Source: Diadophis punctatus similis (taxonomy: Eukaryota > Chordata > Lepidosauria > Squamata > Dipsadidae). From it: 64,000 bases of DNA. A program made the position numbers and the translations under genes. The notes under the pieces are model-generated. The model was given only the letters and a program-made list of their open reading frames with translations, had not been told where the DNA came from and made no database searches. Position 1 is the first letter of the stretch. Every line of letters starts with the position of its first letter. Shown here one piece after another: positions 1 to 8,805 of the stretch. The stretch spans positions 80,430,361 through 80,494,360 of the forward strand of contig JALIGW010000004.1 of the NCBI GenBank assembly GCA_023053685.1, written 5' to 3'.

Positions 1-1148
1 CCCTCGATCTGTAGACTGAGATTGCTGACACGTTGCCAATTATTATTTTTTAAAAGAGGATTTTTCAGACAACGTGGACTACATTTCTGGAAGTGTTTTG
101 TTTTGGTTTAATGTTCCAGGATCCTCTCTCTCTTTCCATTTTAAAACTGATCAAGAACTCCGGGATCCACTTTCCCTCCATTTTAAAACTGATCACGAAC
201 GGGTTTTTTTCCTGCTAGAAATCTGAGTGCTAATAAGACTAGGGACGAATGGTTCTGTAACCCAATGAAATGCCTTTTAGAAATATTGCAGCGTTTTCCA
301 TTCACACATTTCTTCTGGGGTTGCTTGTGTGCGATCACAGCTCTACTCGGCACTGTAAGCCTTTCTAAATTTTAGTCTGATGTTGCTGCTTGTATTATCA
401 CTTGAACGCTTCTCAGTGAATCACTAATTTACATTTGGGGGGGGGAGGACAGCTACTCCAAGTGAATCTAAGGAGCTGCAGTGCACCGCAGTTTGAGAAC
501 CACTGTTCTCGCTTACCTTTTTGGACTATAAAGGAAAAGCTTTTTCCAATTACTACTTTACTCATCAATTTGTGTTTTTCCTCAAAGTTTGGCTCACTGC
601 AAGGGATGAGTCTCATCTGCAACTGTACAATCGATTTATAGAAAGAGCGAGAAGCCGGAAATTTCCCACCAGGCTCTATATTCTGCAAGGTAGAGAATAT
701 TCTAGGTCCCTCTGTTGTGCTAAAATACTGCAAGGCAGAACTCTAGAATCTGTTTTAGTCCCATGTTATAAAATAATCCAGAAGTATTCATAATATCTGG
801 CAAATACGCAGTTCATTCAACACGCCTTTTTTCTTGCCCACCTGTTCTAAGCCGGAAGACAATCATGCACAACAGTCTGTTTGTTGGCTGTTCCAACAAT
901 CAAGCTAAATCTGGGCCATGACTGTAGGAAGATCCGGTGACTTTCTTTGGAGGGGATATGCAAGAATTCACTGACTTGGGAATGAAATATTTTGGAAAAT
1001 TCCAGAACGTTCCGCTAATCATGCAGTTCCCCGGGACAGTTCGATTGAAAGTAAATCCTCTGAACCAGAAGCTGTTGTGAACCCCAAACGGGTTGGTTTC
1101 ATCCAGAGCGCTATGTCTGAGAAATGGAGGATCTTGTCTGGTTTGGAG
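1..1148. other. Upstream intergenic DNA, no gene seen
   Basis: Short open frames on both strands lack any recognisable domain, splice pattern or codon bias. I see no RNA gene or clear repeat here. The segment ends at the 8-bp target duplication (1141-1148) of the element that follows. Confidence 0.5.
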
Positions 1149-1932
1149 CAGGAATCATCAACCTTTCGGACCTCAGGGACCACTAAATTCATAATTTTAA
1201 ATCCCGCAGATCACTAATATGAACTGGCTAATGACTGGCTGGGTGGGCGGGGCTAGGTGGTCATGTGACTATGTGGGTATGGCCAACTCGATGTCACTCA
1301 TGTCGAGGGGTGCCTCACTGGCTTCTACTCGCTCCTCCCCTCTCAGCCACTCCTCGCCTACCCCCCCGGGCTACCTTAGGGCCCCAACAGGAAACAGTTG
1401 TTGGAGCGAAGCAGCCACCACGAGAAAGAGTTGGCAAAACAGCTGGCTCAGTTCAAATTGGATCTGACCAAGGAGGCTCAGCAGAAGCACCTCACTGAGG
1501 ACTACAAGCATAGGCTTTCCAAGCAGAGGGAAGACCTGTGGGAGTGCAAGGACAGGTACCGGCGCCTGGAGGCTCTGTGGGCTGAGATGGTCAGCCAGTT
1601 CCAGGTCATGATGCAGTCCCACTGGAACAAGGCCCTCCGGCTCTTCGCCATCAGCGGCTCTTCCCTCCAGCCTTCACCCAAAGCCCCGCACCAGGAGGCC
1701 GAAGCAGACCCAAAGTCGGAATTTCTGTCCCCCTCTGACCTGCACAAAAAGACCCCGAAGGGGGAGACTCTGCAGCAACACAAACGTTCATTGCACATAT
1801 CTGTCCCAGGGACCGTAGTTTGAGGGCCCTTGATTTGGTGCAATATAAAAAATGCAAATAAATTTTCTGCAGATCACCAAAATTTTCTCGCTGACCACCA
1901 GTGGTCCACGGACTACCGGTTGGCGAGCGCTG
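1149..1932 (+). mobile_element. hAT-like DNA transposon carrying a gene fragment
   Basis: A 784-bp element is bounded by a perfect 8-bp direct repeat, gtttggag, at 1141-1148 and 1933-1940. Its ends read cag...ctg: left caggaatcatcaacc, right (reverse complement) cagcgctcgccaacc. An 8-bp duplication with CAG/CTG tips is typical of hAT transposons. No transposase is present, so it must be moved in trans. Inside, a short direct repeat gcagatcac (1206-1214 and 1869-1877) brackets a captured segment with a GC-rich 5' part, a coding stretch, a stop codon and an AATAAA at about 1857-1862. The boundaries are read directly; the hAT assignment and the idea of capture are inference. Confidence 0.7.
1380..1823 (+). 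pseudogene. Captured 3' coding exon of a coiled-coil protein
   Basis: An uninterrupted frame of about 147 codons runs from just after a TAG at 1377-1379 to a TGA at 1821-1823. It has no ATG at its start. The product is rich in E, K, Q, L and R with heptad-like spacing (for example HEKELAKQLAQFKLDL), followed by a Ser/Pro-rich tail ending SVPGTVV. That composition suggests the C-terminal coiled coil of a larger cytoskeletal or centrosomal-type protein; I do not recognise the parent gene. Upstream lies a pyrimidine-rich tract ending ctaccttag, which resembles a 3' splice site. Downstream is AATAAA. The segment therefore looks like a genuine last exon moved inside the transposon. Whether it is expressed is unknown. 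Confidence 0.55.
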
Positions 1933-1940
1933 GTTTGGAG

Positions 1941-3097
1941 GATTTGCTTCCAGAAATTGTCAAAATACCCTTGAAATCGAGCCATCTGAATGAGGATGGA
2001 ATGTTCTAGAAAACTCCAGAATATTCCCTGTTTTAATCAGCGAGTTGCGCATCTCCTTACTGTACTGCATGACATTCCTTACCTTCAAAGTCACTAACAA
2101 CATTATACACGCAAAACGGTTTGAAGCCAAAAGGCTAACACATTTATCACGGTATATATATTTTTTGAGAATCACAATCAGTCGATTCTATGCCTCGTGG
2201 AACGAAGCATCAATGTTTCAGCCAGCATTTCACAGAAGCACGTAGCACACTCAATTATGGCTTCGTTAATAGTTCATTTCATTAGGTAATTCTGCCTCTC
2301 CTCTCAATATTTACCCCGTTTGCCTCCCTCAACGCCCCAGTGTGTGCCGATGTATTTATATTTTCTTTTAGCCAATATTCCAGACTTCTGATGCAATGGA
2401 CTGTGACCTCTAAAAGTTACACAATATTCCTCTTTTGTTAGTTTTCAAGGAGGCACAAGGCTTTTTTTATTGGTTTTGCCAGAGCCCCAGAATCAGCATT
2501 TCAAAATCAACACAGCACTTCTGAAGAGTTCTACACCATACACTTTACCCGACAGCTACAGAGGAGGAACATCTGGAAAGTCTCTCCATATAATCTCCTT
2601 GGGTTGTTCAGTGCACCTGAAATGAAGCAGGCCTCCAAATCTATAGTATGGTTCATATAAAAAAAAGTATATATATGTTATGTAAGAAACAAACTTTACC
2701 AAACGTTTCATAAGCGGGCTATAAAAATGCACCAGTAATTCTGTTAGAAAAGTCATTGTAAACTGAAGAAATTACTACTGAAGGGTCAAATGTATTATTA
2801 GGTATGTTATTATTGTATTACTGCACCTGACAATGCAGGCAACGCCTAACTATCACAAATAGTCCTTCTTTAAAGATCTCAGTTGGGAGAAGGATTTAAA
2901 TTGCCGGGGAAGAGATTGTTAGGAAAAACTCCACCTGACTGCATAACCTAGCAACATTAGTCCTGCTTGTAGTCATTAAGCGAGGACCTCACATTTCTCC
3001 TGCCCTGCTGCACTCGCTTCTGCTTCAACTGCTCCCCCACACCTTTTATCTACCCGTCTCTGCCCTTTTTGGCTGCCCTGAGCTCCACTACTGCTAA
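1941..3097. other. Intergenic DNA, no gene seen
   Basis: AT-rich sequence with short simple runs. No coding exon, RNA gene or clearly delimited repeat was recognised. Confidence 0.4.
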
Positions 3098-3442
3098 TCT
3101 TCAACCTACGACCACAATGCAGTCTCAACAGTTTCTGTTGAGAAGCAAGACAGCCGTTAAGTGAAGCACTGCAGTTGTTAAGTTACCAACCCGGTTGTTA
3201 AGTGAATCTGGCTTTCCCATTGACTTTGCTTGTCAGAAGGTTGCAAAAGGGGATCGCCGGGACCCCAGGGGACACTGCGAGACCGTCATAAATAGGAGCC
3301 AGTTGCCAAGCGTCTTGAGTTTTGATCGCGTGACCGTGGGGATCGTGCAACGGTCATAACTGTGAAAAATGGTCATAAGTCAACTTTTTCCAGTGCCGTT
3401 GTAACTTCAAATGGTCACCAAAAGGACTGTCAAGGACTGCCT
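3098..3442 (+). repeat. TA-flanked DNA transposon copy 1 (degenerate)
   Basis: This is a decayed copy of the family found ten times in the window. The consensus begins caggtagtcctcgacttacg and ends with its complement. Shared internal blocks here include gttaagtgaatctggct, cagaaggttgcaaaagggga and gtgaaaaatggtcataagtc. Family assignment is inference: TA flanks and tip sequence suggest a non-autonomous Tc1/mariner (Tigger-like) element. Confidence 0.7.
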
Positions 3443-3450
3443 ATCACTGC

Positions 3451-4042
3451 CTATCCCTCTGTACCATGCTGATCCCAACAGACCTATCCTCTATAATCAG
3501 AACTGCAGAAAAAACAATTGCTGCCAACCTGCCTTCCATTGAGGACCTGTATACTGCACGAGTCAAAAAGAGGGCTGTGAAAATATTTACTGACCCCTCG
3601 CATCCTGGACATAAATTGTTTCAACTCCTACCCTCAAAACGTCGCTATAAAGCACTGCACACCAAGACAACCAGACACAAGAACAGTTTTTTCCCGAACG
3701 CCATCACTCTGCTAAACAAATAATTCCCTCACCACTGTCAAACTATTCACTAAGGCTGCATTACTATTACTATTAGTCTTCTCATCGTTCCTATCACCCA
3801 TCTCCTCCCACTTATGACTGTATGACTGCAACTTGTTGCTTGCATCCTTACGATTTATATTAATATTGTTTCCTGATTGCTTATTTGAACCCTATGACAA
3901 TCATTAAGTGTTTGTACCTCATGATTCTTGACAAATGTGTCTTTTCTTTTATGTACACTGAGAGCATATGCACCAAAGACAAATTCCTTGTGTGTCCAAT
4001 CACACTTGGCCAATAAAGAATTCAATTCTATTCTATTCCATC
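3451..4042 (+). mobile_element. CR1/L2-type LINE 3' end with microsatellite tail
   Basis: The last 86 codons of a non-LTR reverse-transcriptase ORF (3466-3723) match the conserved C-terminal signature of this LINE group: a DPSHPGHKLFQLLPS block, then a YKALHTKTTRHKNSFFPNAI block and LLNK before the stop. A 3' UTR follows, ending ttggccaataaagaattc and then an ATTCT-type pentamer run. LINE tails of this kind that seed AATAG/ATTCT microsatellites are known from snakes. The copy is 5' truncated, with no polymerase core, so it is dead. Confidence 0.8.
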
Positions 4043-4308
4043 TTCTTCCTCCCACTGCCACAAGCATGCCCGATCAATGGCCCTCCATAGGGGCAGGTGA
4101 CAGAGGAATGCAGGACAGCCAAAAGGGCAGAGATGTGGGGAGATAGGCAGCTATGGTAAAGATCTTAGGAAGGGCCAAGATCTTTCCTGGCTGGGCAAAC
4201 CTCAACAAAAGAAAGGGCATCAAGCCTTCGATAAGCCATACCAGAGCAACAACAACAAGAAAAATACCCAACGCCACTTTCGGAAGCATAACATTGCCCA
4301 TTGTACAA

Positions 4309-4677
4309 GGTAGTCCTCGACTCACGACCACAATTGAGCCCCAAATTTGTTGCAGATGTTAAGTGAGCTTTTGCCCCATTTTATGACCTTCCTTGCCACA
4401 GCTGTTAAGCAAATCACGGCAGTTGTTTAAAAAGGTTAGCGACAGGGCTGTTGACGGAATCTGGCTTCCCCACTGACTTTAGGTCGCCAAGTGGGATCAC
4501 ATGACCCCAGGGACACTGCAACCATCATAAAGACGTCATGCAAATTTGAGTGAGATGACTGTGGGGATGCTGCAGTGGTCATGTGAAAGACAGCCATAAG
4601 TCACTTTTTTTCAGGGCCTTTGTAACTTTGAACGATTGCTAAGAGTGGGTTGTAAGTTGAGAACTACGGGTAATTGT
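4309..4677 (+). repeat. TA-flanked DNA transposon copy 2
   Basis: Begins caaggtagtcctcgactcac and ends with the inverted counterpart ttgtaagttgagaactacgg next to gta. Internal blocks are shared with the other nine copies. Non-coding. Confidence 0.8.
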
Positions 4678-4857
4678 ACTGATAATACTGCAAAATTGGG
4701 CCATAGCAGGTAAAAACCAAACTGGGCCAATAAAATGCTAGTTTTAGCAATAAGCAAGACTGTTATTCCTAAAACTAAGCCTTACCCTCTACACAGAACT
4801 AGTGCACTCCAGAAACTCTTTAGACTTGAGATACCTGCTAAGAATTAACAATGACGT

Positions 4858-4970
4858 AATAGCAATTGCACTTAGACTTAGACCGCTTTACAGCCCTCTC
4901 TAAGCGGTTTACAGACTCTGCATATTGCCCCCAACAATCTGGCTCCTCACTTTACCGACCTTGGAAGGAT
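4858..4970 (-). repeat. Squamate tRNA-derived SINE, 3' fragment
   Basis: Reverse-oriented tail of the same SINE as at 55254-55494, including tctaagcggtttacaga and attgcccccaacaatctgg. The tRNA-like head with the polymerase III boxes is missing. Confidence 0.75.
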
Positions 4971-5886
4971 AATATATTAATAAAAGCAACAGGACTATGG
5001 CTGATCGAATCTTGCCAAATATCAAAGTATACAAATCTGATAGGTTCAAAACCACCAAATGGAAGCTACTAAGGTGACAAGAAGCTTGTTTGCAAGGGAG
5101 GTTATGCAGCCCAACCATGCACTTTCCATATACTCCTCTCTGTATGTATACACTGTATACAGTATACACTGTATGTATATTCCATACAGTGGAATGAAAG
5201 TTCAGTTAACAAATCACCATTCCAAAATTCTTTATAAATTTGTAATGTATGTATCACCAGTAATTAAAACTAAGAACTTTAGATGGAGACTAACAGAATT
5301 TTAAGTAACCAGGCTCTAGTGCAGGTCATAATGTGTATCCTATAATGATCACTGGCTTGATATTTTTTAATGTTTAGATGCCATTTAGTTTATTAAAATG
5401 ATTAAATGTTCCTGTAGAGTTAGGCTAAGTAGGAAAGATTAAGCAATAAGGCCTAAAATGAGAATTGTACTTCAACCGTCAAATGCAACACACATCAGTT
5501 ACTTTCGATATTACAGAAAGACTTGCTACTTTTAGAGCCTCAAAAGATTCCTCCAAAAGCAAGTGAATAAGAACAGAACTCTTCTTTCTGCATAGTCATA
5601 CAAGTTGGAAAAGCAAATCGATCAAGCAGGACTTAAAAAAAACAACCAATTTCTCCATCCTACAACCAGGCAACACAAAATTGGATTATTATTTTTTAGC
5701 AGCCGATTAATCGACTTTCGGTCCTCTTGCAAAACCAAAGGCCCTTTGGTACACGCAGATGCACAGACCTAGATGGGAGCTACCGATTTCCAGCTTCAAT
5801 CTCCAGCCAAAGCTGTGGCACGGCCTGTTTTTCCGATGCAACGAATCCATTAAAAACGAGAGGCAGGGAATATATATATATATATA
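4971..5886. other. Intergenic DNA with small dyads
   Basis: Nothing coding was recognised. A short palindromic cluster of gtatac units lies at about 5146-5190, and an AT dinucleotide run at about 5870-5887 leads into the palindrome. Confidence 0.4.
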
Positions 5887-5992
5887 TTTCACTCGCCGGC
5901 TGTTCTAGCTCAGGAAAACGAAGATGTGTGTGTGTATATATATACACACACACATCTTCGTTTTCCTGAGCTAGAACAGCCGGGGAGTGAAA
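5887..5992. repeat. 106-bp near-perfect palindrome
   Basis: Two 53-bp arms meet at 5939/5940 with no spacer and a single mismatch (5895 against 5984). The centre is ten bases of TG repeat, ten of TA and ten of CA, so it is itself palindromic. The outer arms are unique sequence (tgttctagctcaggaaaacg and its complement). It could extrude as a cruciform or fold as a hairpin. No flanking target duplication was seen. Confidence 0.95.
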
Positions 5993-6554
5993 ACGGATCA
6001 ATTCTCCAGATCGGAGAATGCAATTCCCAGCATTAGGGAAAAGGCTACCATCTTTGACCTGCTTTTTCTTTCCAAAGACCACTTTCAACGGAACCGAATT
6101 GATTGCTCCTACGGCCCTTTGCAACAGCCTCCCTCCCCCCCCCCTACTCTGCACCCACAAAAACACCCGCCGAGGCTTGGCTCTTCCAGCCGGCAACTCC
6201 CTTCCATCCGGGCGAGCTGTCACGAGGGTGGATCACTCCTCCCGCCGCGCAAAGGCACCACAGCCGGAGGAGGCCGCGAGCGGACCGGCGGGGGGAGGGA
6301 GGGAGGAGCAGCCGCTTCCTGGACGCCCTTTACGGCGCTCAGCGGAGGGGGAGGCGGCGGTTGCTCGGAACAGCCGTGCACGCTGAAGAGGGTCTGGGGT
6401 GGGGTGGGGGCAAAGGCTCCGTCGCTCCACCGCCTTGAAAGGGAGAGCCGGGCAGCCCAGCCAAGCTCGCTGCTGTTTGCCGCCGCCAGCGCCGCCTTTT
6501 CCGGAGCGAGCTGGGGCGCAGTCAGCCAAGCCGTCGGAAGAATGCAACCTCCTC

Positions 6555-6564
6555 GTCACGTGAC
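6555..6564. promoter_or_regulatory. Palindromic E-box (USF/TFEB-type)
   Basis: GTCACGTGAC, a perfect ten-base palindrome that fits USF and MiT/TFE (CLEAR-type) sites. It lies in the upstream lobe of the CpG island. Binding is not shown. Confidence 0.5.
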
Positions 6565-8310
6565 CTCCGGCCGACGTGCAGCACCGCCCTCGCCCCTCCA
6601 GGGAGACGGTCCGCCATCTTGAATTGACGCAGTTACGGCTAACCGCTGGAAAAGCCGCCGCCGCACAAATGCCCCTCCGTTCTCCTTCCCCACCCGCGAA
6701 AGGAACGGAGTTAGTGTGGGGAGGGAGGAAATTAGAACCGCCCGCGGGCGACCCAACACGGCCGCTTCTCCTCGGCGCCGCTCCGCTTCCCCTCCCTGCT
6801 GTCATGGCGCCCGTTTTCTTCTCTCCCTTTGCGCCAGCAGCCAAACCCCCCCCCACACCGTTCTTCCCTCAGCCCTACCCAAGCGGAGGCGTCTGCCCCT
6901 GCTGCAGGATGATGTCAGCATCTGCCAATCGGGACGCGCCTTTTCGAGGCGTCCTTACAGCCGATTGGCTGCCGCTCTTCCGGCTACCTCCCTCGGGCCC
7001 CGCCCCTTGACTGAGGGTTGCTCGCCGCGGTTCGCTGCGGAGAAAAGGCCCGGCAGGAAAAAGGAGGCGGGAAGGGCAGGGAGAAAGTTAAAAACGCCAC
7101 ACGCGCCCCCGACACACAAGACGCTCGTCAGCCGCCGCCATTTCGTGCTGAGAAAGACAACCCCCACCCCGCCAGACAAACAAACAAAAAAATAGCCAGC
7201 GGGACCAGACAACGGGGGCCAAAAAACATCCATATATATATACACTCACAAGACATTTAATCGTCCGCCCTTCCTTCACCACCCTCTGCGTACCCAGCGC
7301 CCTATTACAGCCGCCGCCTCTGGGTCCCGGCCGGGCAGCCAGCAAAGCCTCTCCCGCCGCTTCCTCCTCCTCCTCCTGCTGCTCCGACGGGGAAGCCCCA
7401 CTGCGGGGAAGCGAGCTACTCTAGCCTGCCCTTCTCCTTCCTCCCCTCGGTTCTCCCGGCTCCATCAAAGCAGCGCCGGAGCCGCCAGCCCGGCTTTTAT
7501 CTGGTGCCCCGAGTTTGCGCACTGAAAGGAGGCTCACTCAGCCCCTGGTGGGCGTCGAATGAAACCCCAGCCCGCCTCCCCTCCCAAGCTCCGCAGCCGC
7601 AAAGACCGAGGCTCTTTTCTGGGCCGGCGCCCGCGGACGCCGAGGGGGTTGTCAGGGCGCTGAGGTGAATCCTCACATCGTATGCCCCAAAGGCGCTCTT
7701 TCTGTCTCTCGCCCTCCTTCTCCCTTAACAACCCATTGAAGAGAAGCTCGGTGTGTCTTCCTCAGTCCCGACGGTCCCCCCCGCCTCGGTCCGTCCCGCT
7801 CTCCGAGGCCTTGCAAGAGCGAGCGGTCCCTGGTTTTATTTAGCAAGAAGCCGCTCAGCAGGGTCGGGGATCGGCGCGTCCTCGGCTACTCCACGGATAC
7901 TTTTTATCAGGCGATCAGGCCTCCTTCGATCGGGTCCCGTGTCTCCTACGCCGGATGAGCGAAGCTAAAGATAGCGCCGTCGTCCCGTTCCCACCACCAA
8001 CGCAACCCAAACAAAGCGGCTCTTTTTCAAAGCCTCCTGCCCGGCCTCTTCGCACAATAGTGTCCCCCCTCCCTCCGCTTCCTCTTCTTCCTCCCCCCTC
8101 CTCCATTTTCTCTCCCCTCAGGCGGCACCCTCAGCTTCTGCCTCTTCGCTTTCCAGAATTGGGGAGGGAGCCCGCGTCCCTCTCATCATCATCACACCCC
8201 CGGCGAGACTTTCGTCCGCCCACCCCCTCCTTTCCATCTCCACGGACCCATCCGCCACGGCCGGGGCTCGCCTTCAAGGGCAGCCCCTGCCAGCTGCAAG
8301 CCCACAAGGA

Positions 8311-8410
8311 AAATGGCGGCTGTTTGGCTTCGCCCTGGTAACCCTGCCCCTGCCAGGCGGGGTGGGCGAACCCGTGCGGCAACGGGAGGGAGGGGAGGCG
8401 ACGCCATTTT
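8311..8410. promoter_or_regulatory. Paired YY1-type sites near the inferred start region
   Basis: aaatggcggc (8311-8320) and gacgccatttt (about 8399-8409) are opposed YY1-like motifs about 90 bp apart, a few hundred bases before the exon 1 donor. Others lie at about 7134 (gccgccattt) and 10146 (aaaatggcggcccc). Such sites are common at the 5' ends of CpG-island genes. Confidence 0.45.
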
Positions 8411-8479
8411 CCCAGAGAGAGAGAGAGAGAGTGAGAGAGAGCGAGAGAGAGAGAGGGAGGCAGTGACATCGGAAGGAGC

Positions 8480-8805
8480 GTAGGCGGCTGCGAGGAGGGA
8501 GACACGGGAGCCAGAGCAGCAGGAGCTGCGGCACGGGGGGCAACCAAGGGGTGGTCCAGAGGTCCGATTCGGTTCGCAGCGGGGCCCTGTGCAGCCAAGC
8601 CAGCCAGCCAGCCAGCTAGCTCGGGCGGGGGGGTTTCTGCCTTCCACCCTCCTCCTCCTCTTCTCCCCGCAGCCTCCGTCCTGCTCGCCCTCGCTCGCTC
8701 TCTCTTACCCGCGGGACCTCCGCAGCGGGACGGTTGCATTGTGGTGGCGGGGCCAAGCCAGGGGCTCGGGTCGGGGTGCCGCTGCCTGGCCGGTGATCAT
8801 TCCAG
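8480..8805 (+). other. KMT2E: KMT2E non-coding exon 1 (5' end approximate)
   Basis: The 3' boundary is a strong donor, tccag/gtgagt, at 8805/8806 inside the CpG island. The 5' end is not defined by sequence; 8480 is a guess placed after a GA-dinucleotide run (about 8415-8457) and the YY1 sites. No ATG-initiated frame through it was identified. Its link to exon 2 rests on position and on the usual KMT2E layout with a non-coding first exon. Confidence 0.55.

Noticed and set aside
5146..5190. Cluster of gtatac dyads as an operator-like site
   Set aside because: Short, AT-rich and best explained as simple sequence; no associated gene.
6233..6856. Long open frames on both strands of the CpG island (for example 207 codons on the minus strand)
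   Set aside because: Stops are rare in GC-rich DNA. The frames overlap on both strands and contain no domain or consistent codon pattern.
8589..8805. An open frame through exon 1 that could continue into exons 2 and 3
   Set aside because: The frame is open across the inferred junction but has no ATG in the stretch examined, starting only at GTG, so a protein product is not supported.
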